Source: Amycolatopsis deserti
Lineage (GTDB): Bacteria; Actinomycetota; Actinomycetes; Mycobacteriales; Pseudonocardiaceae
DNA: 64,000 nt
NCBI RefSeq assembly: GCF_014653945.1
Contig: NZ_BNAU01000004.1
Location: forward strand, 124,001-188,000
Direction: 5' to 3'
Under the pieces are notes generated by a model that saw nothing but the letters and a program-made list of their open reading frames with translations, was not told the origin of the DNA and did not search any database. How positions within the stretch are numbered: the first letter of the stretch is position 1; each line of letters opens with the position of its first letter. Positions 17,458 to 25,453 of the stretch are shown here, one piece after another. Both the position numbers and the translations under genes were made by a program.

Positions 17458-17957
17458 CAGGACTCGTCGAGGCCGGAGAGCTGGTCGATCACGTACGGCA
17501 CGAGCGAGGACAGCGTCGCCATGCCGTCGCGCACCGCGGCGCGCGAGCCGGCCAGGTTGACCACCAGCGTGCTGCCCGACACGCCGACCAGGCCGCGCGA
17601 GATGCCCGCGTCGACCGCGCCGGCGGCGAGCCCGGAGGAGCGCAGAGCCTCGCCGATCCCGGGGATGGGCCGGTCGAGCACCCCGATCGTCGCGTCGGGG
17701 GTGACGTCCCGCGGCGACACGCCGGTGCCGCCGACGGTGATGACGAGGTCCACACCACCGATCACGGCGGTGTTGAGCGCGTTGCGGATCGCCACGGTGT
17801 CGGCGTGCACCAGCACCACGCCGTCCACGATGAAGCCGGCTTCCTCCAGCAGCTCCTGAACCAGGGGCCCCGAGGTGTCCTCATGCTCGCCGTGCGCCGC
17901 GCGGTCGTCCACGATCACCACGAGCGCGCGGCCCAGCCGCTGTGCACTGCGTTCCAT
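17457..17957 (-). CDS. moaB2: MogA/MoaB-family molybdopterin-binding protein
   Basis: A 166-residue MoCF-domain protein with the GGTGVSPRDVTPDA pterin/AMP-binding loop and a terminal PGIGEALRSSGL segment. The family adenylylates molybdopterin or takes part in its handling. In M. tuberculosis the homologue moaB2 directly follows mprAB-pepD, the same neighbourhood as here. The ATG at 17957 is used; a GTG six bases upstream is possible. It lies about 600 bp after htrA, with a repeat array and a terminator between, so it is probably transcribed separately. Confidence 0.9.
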   Translation of the reverse strand: MERSAQRLGRALVVIVDDRAAHGEHEDTSGPLVQELLEEAGFIVDGVVLVHADTVAIRNALNTAVIGGVDLVITVGGTGVSPRDVTPDATIGVLDRPIPGIGEALRSSGLAAGAVDAGISRGLVGVSGSTLVVNLAGSRAAVRDGMATLSSLVPYVIDQLSGLDES

Positions 17958-18170
17958 GAGCACACGGTATCCGGTTGTTACCGAAGTCCGACGGGCACGT
18001 CGCCACTACTGCGAGGTAGCCCGCGGATACTCGTCACGCAGGCCGGTTTACCGGCTCCCACGTCGCCGACCTCCGGCCCAGGCCACTGCGCAAGCTGCTG
18101 TCCGAAGTGGACGCGACCTGCCACCAAACGACGGTCACCAGCCACAGCCCGGCCCCAAGGACCAAAGAGA

Positions 18171-18208
18171 AACCGCGCGCGACCGGAGTTCTCCAGTCGC
18201 ACGCGGTT
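18171..18208 (-). terminator. Long hairpin downstream of htrA
   Basis: AACCGCGCGCGAC (18171-18183) pairs with GTCGCACGCGGTT (18196-18208) with one mismatch, and GGAG/CTCC extend the stem to a 2-nt loop. On the minus strand TTTCTCTTT follows directly. It therefore fits as the intrinsic terminator of the htrA transcript, placed beyond the repeat array. Confidence 0.7.
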
Positions 18209-18250
18209 CGGTTGCCGGCTCAACCCCGTGGAGCCGGCCAAGTGGTCTCG

Positions 18251-18550
18251 GCCGCCCCGGGCGGCCGAGCGCCTGTCATTCCCCTGCGGCCACCCCGAGC
18301 GGCCGAACACCCCTCCGGCCACCCCGAGTGGCCGAACGCCTCTCCAGCCACCCCGAACCAGCTGAACGCTCCTCCAGCCACTCCGAAGCGGCCGAGCGCC
18401 TGTCATTCCCCTCCAGCCGCCCCCAGCGGCCGAACACCCCTCCAGCCACCCCGAACCAGCCGAGCGCTCCTCCAGCCACTCCCAAGCGGCCAAGCACCAG
18501 CCACCCCGAGCGGCCGAACGCCCCTCCAGCCACCCCGAGCGGCCGGGCAC
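18251..18550. repeat. Degenerate tandem repeats of about 29 bp after htrA
   Basis: Roughly nine copies of CCACCCCGAGCGGCCGAACR, followed by CCCCTCCAG, with length variants of 25 to 39 bp, fill the region between the htrA stop and its terminator. The sequence is unrelated to the 32-bp array at 16671. It would be transcribed as the 3' untranslated part of htrA mRNA. No gene is supported in 17958-18557. Confidence 0.85.
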
Positions 18551-18557
18551 CGCGACG

Positions 18558-20009
18558 TCAGTTCGTTGGCACCGGTTGGCCGCCCAGGGTGACTTGCACC
18601 GTGCGCCCATCGCTCAGCGTGAAGGTCACCTTGTCGCCCGGGGCGCGGGTTCGCACGGCCGCGATGAGGCCGTCCGCGTCGTTGATGACCAGGTCCTCGA
18701 CCTTCGTCACGACGTCGCCCTGCTTCAGGCCCGCCTGCTCGGCCGGGCTCCCGGCCTGCACGCCCGCGATCAGGGCGCCACCCTGCTGCGCATCGCTCAC
18801 GTTCGCCCCGATGAACGTCTGCGTCGCCTTGCCGGTGTCGATGATCTCCTGCGCCGTGCGCCGCGCCTGGTTGATCGGGATGGCGAACCCGATGCCGGCG
18901 TTCGTCGCCTCCGTCTGGCCCATTCCGGACGACTGCGGGCTGTAGATGGCCGAGTTGATGCCGATCACCTGACCCGACAGGTTCGCCAGCGGACCACCCG
19001 AGTTGCCCGGGTTGATCGCCGCGTCCGTCTGGATCGCGCTCATCACCGTCGTCTGGTCGCCCTCGCTGCCACCGGCCCGCACCGGACGGTGCAACGCGCT
19101 CACGATGCCCGACGTGACCGTCCCGGCCAGCTCGAACGGCGACCCGATCGCCACCACCGACTGCCCCACGTTCAGGTCGTCGGAATTGCCCAGCGCCACC
19201 GGCGTCAGGTTCTTCACCCCGTCGACCTTCACCACGGCGACGTCGGTCGTCGGGTCGCGGCCCACGATCGACGCGGCCGCCTTCGTGCCGTCCTGGAACA
19301 CCGCCTGGATCGACCCGCCCTCCGCGGCGACCTCCACGACGTGGTTGTTGGTCAGGATGTAGCCGTCGGTCGACAGCACGAACCCGGAGCCCTCGCCCTG
19401 CCCGCTCCGCCCGGACACCTGCAGCTCCACCACGCTCGGCGACAGCTTCTGCGCCACCGCCTCGACCGACCCGGCCGGCGCGGACGCCGTCTGCTGCGCG
19501 GGCACTGGCTGTTCGAGCGCGTTGTACGACGCGCCACCGCTGTTCTGCGCGGTCAGGTACCCCCCGGCGGCACCCGCTCCGCCACCGACGATCAACGCGA
19601 GCACCGCGACGCCGGCCACGAGCTTGCCCGGGCCACGACGCTGCTGCGGCACGGCCGGCGCGGGCATCGTCGCCGTCGCGTACGGCGACTGCTGCTGCGC
19701 ACCCGGCGGCGTCCACGGGTGCCCACCAGCCTGCTGCTGCCCACTCTGCGCGTACGCGCCCTGCGCCTGCCCAGACTGCGCAGCGCCGGACTGTCCATGC
19801 CCGGACGGCGAATGCGCGGCCTGGGCGTGCCCGGCCTGCGCGTGGGCGGCCTGCTGCGCGGCTCCCTGCGCCGACCACGGGCTCGGCTGCGGCCCTGAGC
19901 CGAGCGGCGTTCCGCGCGGGGGCGTCTTCGCGTCCTCCGGCGACTGCTGCGCGCCGGGGTCCCGCTGGGCACCGCCGTCGTGCGGTGCGCTGGGGTCGTT
20001 CTCGGTCAT
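18558..20009 (-). CDS. htrA: HtrA-like (PepD) membrane serine protease with PDZ domain
   Basis: 483 residues. The N-terminal 125 are a cytosolic Gln/Ala/Pro-rich disordered region. One membrane helix (about 129-152) follows, then a trypsin-like S1C domain with triad His223 (TNNHVV), Asp256 (TTDVAV) and Ser337 (GNSGGP), then one PDZ domain (about 395-480). It acts outside the membrane in protein quality control under envelope stress. Synteny with mprA-mprB-pepD of mycobacteria and three CTCAG repeats upstream point to MprA control. Confidence 0.95.
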   Translation of the reverse strand: MTENDPSAPHDGGAQRDPGAQQSPEDAKTPPRGTPLGSGPQPSPWSAQGAAQQAAHAQAGHAQAAHSPSGHGQSGAAQSGQAQGAYAQSGQQQAGGHPWTPPGAQQQSPYATATMPAPAVPQQRRGPGKLVAGVAVLALIVGGGAGAAGGYLTAQNSGGASYNALEQPVPAQQTASAPAGSVEAVAQKLSPSVVELQVSGRSGQGEGSGFVLSTDGYILTNNHVVEVAAEGGSIQAVFQDGTKAAASIVGRDPTTDVAVVKVDGVKNLTPVALGNSDDLNVGQSVVAIGSPFELAGTVTSGIVSALHRPVRAGGSEGDQTTVMSAIQTDAAINPGNSGGPLANLSGQVIGINSAIYSPQSSGMGQTEATNAGIGFAIPINQARRTAQEIIDTGKATQTFIGANVSDAQQGGALIAGVQAGSPAEQAGLKQGDVVTKVEDLVINDADGLIAAVRTRAPGDKVTFTLSDGRTVQVTLGGQPVPTN

Positions 20010-20030
20010 GTCCCTACCATGCGTGTCGGT

Positions 20031-20058
20031 CCTGAGAGCGGGCTGAGCCCAGCCTGAG
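20031..20058 (-). promoter_or_regulatory. MprA-box-like direct repeats upstream of htrA
   Basis: On the plus strand CCTGAG at 20031, GCTGAG at 20042 and CCTGAG at 20053 are spaced exactly 11 bp apart; on the coding strand this reads CTCAGG, CTCAGC, CTCAGG. MprA boxes of mycobacteria are described as loosely conserved 8-bp direct repeats separated by 2-3 bp, which gives this period. The same motif occurs upstream of mprA in this window. Confidence 0.55.
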
Positions 20059-20084
20059 GGTCACGCATGAGTATGCCGCCGGTG

Positions 20085-21170
20085 TCAGCCCACCGCGCGG
20101 AGACGTTCCGCGATCTGCTCCGGTGTGGCGTCGTTGATCCACACCGCCTCGCCCGATTCGGACCCGGCGAGGTACTTCAGCTTGTCCGGCGCGCGCAGGA
20201 TCGAGAACAGCTCGAGGTGCAGCCAGCCGAGCTCGCGGTCGATCCGGACGGGCGCCTGGTGCCAGCCGGCGATGTAGGGCAGCGGCCGGTCGTAGAGCCC
20301 GTCGCAGCGGCGCAGCACGTCCAGGTAGACCTCGGCGAAGTCGTCCCGCTCGGCGTCGGTCAGGGCCGGGATGTCGGGCACCTGGCGGTGCGGCACGACC
20401 TGCACGTGCACCGGCCACCGCGCCGCGGGCGGGACGAACGCCGTCCAGTGCTGTCCCTCCGCGATCACGCGCGTGCCGGCCTCGCGCTCCGCGGCGAGCA
20501 CGTCACCGAGGACCGGGCGGCCGTGTTCCTCCTGGTAGGCGCGGGCGACGTCGAGCATGCGGCGCGTCTTCGGCGTCACGAACGGGTAGCCGTAGATCTG
20601 GCCGTGCGGGTGGTGCAGCGTCACGCCGATCTCCTCGCCCCGGTTCTCGAACGGGAAGACCTGCTCCAGCCCGTCGATCTCGGACAGCGCGGCCGTGCGG
20701 TCGGCCCAGGCGTCGACGACCGTGCGCACCCGCGACGGGGTCAACTGCGCGAAGGATCCATTGTGGTCACTGGTGAAGCAGACGACCTCGCAGCGTCCCT
20801 TGCCCGGCGCGGTCTGCACGAGCCCGAGACCGTCCAACGTGGACCGTTCGCCGGTGGCGCCCTCCTCGAAGGACGGGAAGCGGTTCTCGAACACGACCAC
20901 GTCGTAGTCGGGCTCGGGGATCTCGCTCGGCTTGCCCGGCTTGCTGGGGCACAGCGGGCACAGGTCCGCCGGCGGTTTGTAGGTGCGGGTCTGCCGGTGC
21001 GCGGCCATCGCCACCCACTCGCCGGTCAGCGGGTCGAGGCGGATCTCCGAGCTGGCGGCCACCGCGGGCAGGTCGCGCGTGTCCTCCGCCGTGCGGGCGG
21101 GGGTGTTCTCGCCCTCGTCGAAGTAGATGATCTCCCTGCCGTCGGCAAGGTGGCGAAGCGTTCGCCTCAC
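20085..21170 (-). CDS. galT: Galactose-1-phosphate uridylyltransferase
   Basis: 361 residues. The active-site HPHGQIYGYPF (about residue 183) contains the nucleophilic His. Zinc-binding DLCPLCPSKPG is near residue 70, and a second HIT-type half carries WPVHVQVVPHR. It transfers UMP from UDP-glucose to galactose-1-phosphate in the Leloir pathway. Its GTG overlaps the stop of the DeoR gene (GTGA). No galK or galE lies beside it. Insertion of galT-deoR between mprB and htrA differs from the mycobacterial order. Confidence 0.95.
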   Translation of the reverse strand: MRRTLRHLADGREIIYFDEGENTPARTAEDTRDLPAVAASSEIRLDPLTGEWVAMAAHRQTRTYKPPADLCPLCPSKPGKPSEIPEPDYDVVVFENRFPSFEEGATGERSTLDGLGLVQTAPGKGRCEVVCFTSDHNGSFAQLTPSRVRTVVDAWADRTAALSEIDGLEQVFPFENRGEEIGVTLHHPHGQIYGYPFVTPKTRRMLDVARAYQEEHGRPVLGDVLAAEREAGTRVIAEGQHWTAFVPPAARWPVHVQVVPHRQVPDIPALTDAERDDFAEVYLDVLRRCDGLYDRPLPYIAGWHQAPVRIDRELGWLHLELFSILRAPDKLKYLAGSESGEAVWINDATPEQIAERLRAVG

Positions 21171-21973
21171 TCTTCCTCCGTGTCCTCGTTGACGGGTGCG
21201 ACCTTCAGCTCACCCACATGCTCGGCCAGAACGTCGCGGGCCGCCTCGCAAAGTCCGTCGTCGCTGACCACGACGTGCGCCTCGTCCAGCTCGGCGATCG
21301 TGGAAATGCCCACCACGCCCCACTTCGACGAGTCGGCGAGCACGACCAGCCGCCGCCCGGACTCCACCAGCGCGCGGTCGGTCTCGCTCTCGTTCAGGTT
21401 CGGGGTGGTGAACCCGGCGCCCTCTGCCATGCCGTGTACGCCCAGGAACACCTGGTCCAGGTGCAGGCGGCGCAGGCTGTGCACGGCGACCGGCCCGACC
21501 AGCGCGTCGGAGGGCGTGCGGACGCCGCCGGTGAGCACCACCGTGCGGTCCGGCGCGGACGACGCGCGCAGCACGTCGGCGACTCGGATCGAGTTGGTGA
21601 CGATCGTCAGCCCGGGCACACCGTCCAGCGCGCGGGCGAGCGTCCACGTGGTGGTGCCGGCGGACAGGCCGATCGCGGTGCCCGGCTGGACCAGTTCGGC
21701 GGCAACGCTCGCGATGGCCTCCTTCTGGGCCTGCTGCCGCACGGACTTGGCCTCGAACCCGGGCTCCTCCGTGCTCGGGCCGACGACCGCGGTCGCGCCG
21801 CCGTACACCTTCTCCACCAGACCGCGGCCGGCGAGCACGTCCAGGTCGCGGCGAATGGTCATGTCGGATACGCCGAGCCTGCTGACGAGGTCGCTCACCC
21901 GGACCGCGCCGGTCCGCCGCGCCTCTTCGAGGATCATCGCCTGCCGCTGCCGCGCCAGCACCATCGCTCCCAT
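21167..21973 (-). CDS. DeoR-family transcriptional repressor
   Basis: About 268 residues. The DeoR winged helix (VSDLVSRLGVSDMTIRRDLD) is followed by a sugar-phosphate-sensing DeoRC domain with GLSAGTTTWTLARAL and VVLADSSKWGVVGIS. It likely controls the galT unit in response to a phosphorylated sugar (inference from coupling). ATGs at 21973 and 21964 are both possible and neither has a strong ribosome site. Repeats of the CTACACR type lie directly upstream and may be the autoregulatory operator. Confidence 0.9.
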   Translation of the reverse strand: MGAMVLARQRQAMILEEARRTGAVRVSDLVSRLGVSDMTIRRDLDVLAGRGLVEKVYGGATAVVGPSTEEPGFEAKSVRQQAQKEAIASVAAELVQPGTAIGLSAGTTTWTLARALDGVPGLTIVTNSIRVADVLRASSAPDRTVVLTGGVRTPSDALVGPVAVHSLRRLHLDQVFLGVHGMAEGAGFTTPNLNESETDRALVESGRRLVVLADSSKWGVVGISTIAELDEAHVVVSDDGLCEAARDVLAEHVGELKVAPVNEDTEEE

Positions 21974-21983
21974 CGCCCAACAA

Positions 21984-22014
21984 CTACACAAAATCCTACA
22001 CGAATCAACACACG
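21984..22014 (-). promoter_or_regulatory. CTACACR repeats upstream of the DeoR gene
   Basis: CTACACA at 21984, CTACACG at 21996 and a weaker AACACACG at 22007-22014 recur at about 12-bp intervals in the 55-bp gap between the DeoR start and the mprB stop. DeoR-family repressors commonly bind repeated short motifs at their own promoter. The segment is also AT-richer than its surroundings, as expected for a promoter. Confidence 0.4.
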
Positions 22015-22028
22015 TAGGACGTCGCGGA

Positions 22029-23453
22029 TCAGCCGGGCGTGCCGGGCAGGCGCAGGCTGAGCAGGGCGCCACCCTCCGAGGCACGGCCGGCGTACGCCGC
22101 GCCGCCGTGGCGTTCGGCGGCCTGCTTCACGATCGCCAGCCCCAAGCCGGATCCGGGCAGGGTGCGGGCCTCGGACGAGCGGTAGAAGCGGTCGAACACG
22201 CGCGGCAGGTCCTCGTCGGCGATGCCCGGACCGGAGTCGGCGACCTCGATGACCGCGGTGCCGTCGCCCAGCGGATACATCCGGACCCGCACGCGGGACT
22301 CCGGCGGGGAGAACTTGACCGCGTTGTCCAGCAGGTTCAGCACCGCGCGTTCGAGGGCGCCGGCGTCGCCGGTGACGACCCACGGTTGGAGCGCCACGTC
22401 GAACTCGATCTCCCCGGCCCGGCGGCGGGCCCGGTCCAGGGCGCGTTCGACGACCTCGACCAGCTCGACGCGCTCGAACTCGGTGCGGGGCTCGTCCTGC
22501 CGGGCCAGCTCGACGAGGTCGCCGATGAGCTGGGTCAGCTCGTCCAGCTGGGCCTTGATGTCGGTCTCGATCTCCGCGCGGTCCTTCTCCGACAGCGACG
22601 GCGCGCCCGAGCGGCTGGCGGACAGCAGCAGCTCCAGGTTGGTGCGCAGGGAGGTGAGCGGGGTGCGCAGCTCGTGACCGGCGTCGGCGACGAGCTGTCT
22701 CTGCCGGTCCTGCGACTCGGCGACGGCGCCGAGCATCGTGTTGAAGCTGTGCGTGAGCCGGGCCAGCTCGTCGTCGCCGCTGATCGGGATCGGGCGCAGG
22801 TCACCGGTCCGGGCGATGTGCTCGGTCGCCGACGTCAGCCGTTCCACCGGCCGCAGCCCCGTGCGGGCCACAGCCGTTCCGGCGAGCGCGGCGACCACGA
22901 TCCCGCCACCGCCGATCAACGCGAGGACCACCGCCAGCTCGCGCAGGGTCTGTTTGGTCGCGTCGAGCGGTTGCGACAGCACCAGCGCCACGCCCGGCTG
23001 GTAGCGGTAGGGCACGGCGAGCACGCGCGAGTCGGTGTTCTGGTCGGTGCGGATCGACGACGTCTTCTGGCCGCTGGCGACCTCGCGCTCGTCCAGCCCG
23101 ATCGGCGGCCGCATCGACGGCGCCGACTCGAACGCGGACGAGCCGTCGCCCACGATCAGGTCGAAGCGCACGTCGACCAGGCGCGTGATGTAGGTGGGGA
23201 TGCGCAGACCGCCGGTCTGCACGACCTGCGGATCGTTGATCACGCTGTTCGCCTGCTGGATCAGCTCGTCGTCGACCTGCTGGTACAGGTTGTTGTAGAC
23301 GGTGATGTAGGCGCCCAGCGAGACCAGCGCCAGCACCCCCGCGACACACGCCGCGGCCAGCAGGGTGACGCGCGCCCGCAGCGACATCCGCCGGGGAGCG
23401 GAACCGCCGTCCACGCGGATCACGGGCACCGGTTCGGTCACGGCTTGGCTCAC
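22029..23453 (-). CDS. mprB: Sensor histidine kinase, MprB-type
   Basis: 474 residues. A membrane helix at about 28-52 leads into an extracytoplasmic sensor region (53-165). A second membrane helix (about 172-195), a HAMP domain, and the DHp helix with phospho-acceptor His260 in [12 protein letters not shown] follow. The HATPase domain has [15 protein letters not shown] and GSGLGLAIV. The GTG at 23453 overlaps the mprA stop (GTGA). In mycobacteria MprB senses envelope stress with DnaK and activates MprA. Confidence 0.93.
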   Translation of the reverse strand: MSQAVTEPVPVIRVDGGSAPRRMSLRARVTLLAAACVAGVLALVSLGAYITVYNNLYQQVDDELIQQANSVINDPQVVQTGGLRIPTYITRLVDVRFDLIVGDGSSAFESAPSMRPPIGLDEREVASGQKTSSIRTDQNTDSRVLAVPYRYQPGVALVLSQPLDATKQTLRELAVVLALIGGGGIVVAALAGTAVARTGLRPVERLTSATEHIARTGDLRPIPISGDDELARLTHSFNTMLGAVAESQDRQRQLVADAGHELRTPLTSLRTNLELLLSASRSGAPSLSEKDRAEIETDIKAQLDELTQLIGDLVELARQDEPRTEFERVELVEVVERALDRARRRAGEIEFDVALQPWVVTGDAGALERAVLNLLDNAVKFSPPESRVRVRMYPLGDGTAVIEVADSGPGIADEDLPRVFDRFYRSSEARTLPGSGLGLAIVKQAAERHGGAAYAGRASEGGALLSLRLPGTPG

Positions 23454-24142
23454 GGTGGGGTTTCCCGCAGGACGTACCCGACGCCGCGGACGGTGTGGAT
23501 CAGGCGCGGCTCGCCGCCGGCCTCGGTCTTGCGGCGCAGGTACCCGACGTAGACCTCCAGCGCGTTGCCCGAGGTCGGGAAGTCGTAGCCCCACACCTCC
23601 TCGAGGATGCGGCCGCGCGTGAGGACGTGCTTCGGGTAGGACATGAACAGCTCGAGCAGCGCGAACTCGGTGCGGGTGAGGCTGATGTCGCGGTCGCCGC
23701 GGCGGACCTCGCGGGTGCCCGGGTCCAGCGTCAGGTCGGCGAAGGTGAGCTTCTCGGCGTCCGGCGGCGTCTGGGCCTCGCGGGAGGCGCGGCGCAGGAG
23801 CGCGCGGAGGCGGGCGAGGAGCTCCTCCAGCGCGAACGGCTTCGGGAGGTAGTCGTCGGCGCCGGCGTCGAGACCGGAGACGCGGTCGGACACCGTGTCG
23901 CGCGCGGTGAGCACCAGGATCGGCAGGTCGTCGCCGGTGCTGCGCAGGCGCCGGGCCACCTCCAGCCCGTCGAGCCGGGGCATCATGACGTCGAGGATCA
24001 TGGCGTCCGGCCGGTCGGCGATCACGCGCTCCAGAGCCTGGGCGCCGTCGCCCGCGAGCTCCACCTGGTAGCCGTTGAACTCCAGCGACCGCCGGAGCGA
24101 CTCCCGGACCGCCCGATCGTCGTCGACAACGAGAATGCGCAT
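23450..24142 (-). CDS. mprA: OmpR-family response regulator, MprA-type
   Basis: 230 residues. The receiver domain has an acidic pocket (VVDDD), phospho-acceptor Asp51 (ILDVMMP) and Lys in LPKPF, followed by an OmpR winged helix ([20 protein letters not shown], then GYVLRETPP). The N-terminal [20 protein letters not shown] is characteristic of MprA. CTTAGG/CTCAGC at 11-bp spacing upstream of the ATG suggests autoregulation. It heads the mprA-mprB unit, with deoR-galT following on the same strand. Confidence 0.94.
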   Translation of the reverse strand: MRILVVDDDRAVRESLRRSLEFNGYQVELAGDGAQALERVIADRPDAMILDVMMPRLDGLEVARRLRSTGDDLPILVLTARDTVSDRVSGLDAGADDYLPKPFALEELLARLRALLRRASREAQTPPDAEKLTFADLTLDPGTREVRRGDRDISLTRTEFALLELFMSYPKHVLTRGRILEEVWGYDFPTSGNALEVYVGYLRRKTEAGGEPRLIHTVRGVGYVLRETPP

Positions 24143-24163
24143 GTGGACAGTGTCGCCGACGGT

Positions 24164-24180
24164 GCTGAGACCCGCCTAAG
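24164..24180 (-). promoter_or_regulatory. MprA-box-like repeat upstream of mprA
   Basis: GCTGAG at 24164 and CCTAAG at 24175 (plus strand) are 11 bp apart and match the repeats in front of htrA (coding strand CTTAGG, CTCAGC). The site ends 22 bp from the mprA start codon. Confidence 0.5.
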
Positions 24181-24183
24181 AAG

Positions 24184-24837
24184 TCACTGGTCGAGCAGCC
24201 CGCCGCGGTAGGCGAGCAGGGCGGCCTGGACCCGGTTCGCGGCGCCGATCTTGGACAGGACCGCCGAGACGTAGCCCTTGACGGTGGCCTCGGACAGGTG
24301 GAGCTTGCCGCCGATCTCGGCGTTGGACAGGCCCTGCCCGATCAGGGCGACCACTTCGCGTTCCCGCTCGGAAAGTGAGGCGAGTAACTTGCGCGCCGGC
24401 TGGGCGGCGCGTTGTCCCTCGCGGTGGGCGCGGACCATGCGCGCCGCGACGCCGGGGTCCAGGACGGCGCCGCCCCGCGCGAGGTCCCGCACCGCGCGGA
24501 GCAGCGCCGCGGGCTCGATGTCCTTGAGGAGGAAGCCGTTGGCGCCGAGCCGGAGGGCCAGGCTGACGTACTCGTCCATGTCGAAGGTGGTGAGCATGGC
24601 CGCGGCGGGCGGGTTGGGCAGCTCGAGGATCGCCCGGAGCGCGCGGATGCCGTCGTCGGGGGCCCGCATCTTGATGTCGAGCAGGACGACGTCCGGGTGT
24701 AGACGCCGTGCCGTCTCGACTGCCGAACGCCCGTCGTTCGCCTCGCCGACCACCTCGATGTCCGGTGCGCCGACCATCATGCCGCGGAGACTGGCCCGCA
24801 CGAGATCCTCGTCGTCGGCGAACATGAGCTTGATCAA
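24184..24837 (-). CDS. NarL/FixJ-family response regulator
   Basis: 217 residues with receiver domain Asp54 (VVLLDIKM), FADDED acidic pocket and LLKDIEP near the conserved Lys. A LuxR-type helix-turn-helix (SLSEREREVVALIGQGLSNA, then IGAANRVQAALL) follows. No sensor kinase gene lies beside it in the window, so the partner is unknown. A TTG at 24837 gives the normal IKLMFADDE start; the ATG at 24825 would cut the first strand. The upstream gap to the tRNA holds no gene. Confidence 0.9.
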   Translation of the reverse strand: MIKLMFADDEDLVRASLRGMMVGAPDIEVVGEANDGRSAVETARRLHPDVVLLDIKMRAPDDGIRALRAILELPNPPAAAMLTTFDMDEYVSLALRLGANGFLLKDIEPAALLRAVRDLARGGAVLDPGVAARMVRAHREGQRAAQPARKLLASLSEREREVVALIGQGLSNAEIGGKLHLSEATVKGYVSAVLSKIGAANRVQAALLAYRGGLLDQ

Positions 24838-25048
24838 CTAAGCCCTCCGAACGGTCGGTGGAGCGGGGTTTCCGCGTCCCGGTCACGGAAGGTTACCCAG
24901 TGGTAGCGCTGCCGTCGATACGCTGATCACCCGGGGTGGTTGCGCCTTTCGTCGGTGCTCGCGCGGCCGGCCTGCGGCGAGCCGAGCCCGGCGGAGGCGG
25001 AGGTCACGCACATGGAGGCGCCCCGGACCCGCTACCCTGAGGCAGCCA

Positions 25049-25121
25049 GCCCTCGTAGCTCAGGGGATAGAGCACCGCTCTCCTAAAGCGGGTGTCGCAG
25101 GTTCGAATCCTGCCGGGGGCA
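25049..25121 (+). tRNA. tRNA-Arg (anticodon CCT)
   Basis: A 73-nt cloverleaf with acceptor stem GCCCTCG/CGGGGGC, D arm GCTC-GAGC, anticodon loop CTCCTAA (anticodon CCT for AGG) and T arm GCAGG-TTCGAAT-CCTGC. CCA is not encoded. A TACCCT -10-like element lies about 10 bp upstream. An AT-richer island begins right after its 3' end, the usual layout for integration at a tRNA gene. Confidence 0.97.
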
Positions 25122-25453
25122 CACAGCTCAGAGGCGGTTTTTGCTGATCAAGCCGCTTGCACGTGGTGCCGCATGTGGTGCGAACCACGTATCCTCGCAC
25201 AATGACCACTGCTGGGGGTCGTGCTCAGCGAATGGTCGCGAGGCCAAATAGGGAAAGCTGTCGATCAGCGCGTGCGCCTGGGCCGCAACCCGCGGACGAG
25301 CGCGCAACCGTGTGCCAGCGGTAGCTGGCGGTGCTGAATGTCGACGCGACGAGGAGGCAGCGCTACGGGATGCTGCGACCCCACAACCGGCTGACTCCTC
25401 GATCCAGGACAGGGAAGACCCGCTTCGCTTTCTCGTATTGGCCGACGTGGAAA
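25122..25453 (+). other. tRNA-proximal edge of the island, no gene recognised
   Basis: This 332-bp stretch has no open frame that I can support. Just after the tRNA is a short CGTGGT...ACCACG inverted repeat (25161-25189). Base composition drops along the segment. No integrase remnant and no second copy of the tRNA 3' end was found in the window. Confidence 0.5.

Noticed and set aside
20067..23552. A 1161-codon plus-strand frame opposite galT, deoR and mprB
   Set aside because: Antisense shadow of three well-recognised genes, with no motif of its own.
25202..25324. Short plus-strand ORF after tRNA-Arg
   Set aside because: 40 codons, no ribosome site, no recognisable pattern.
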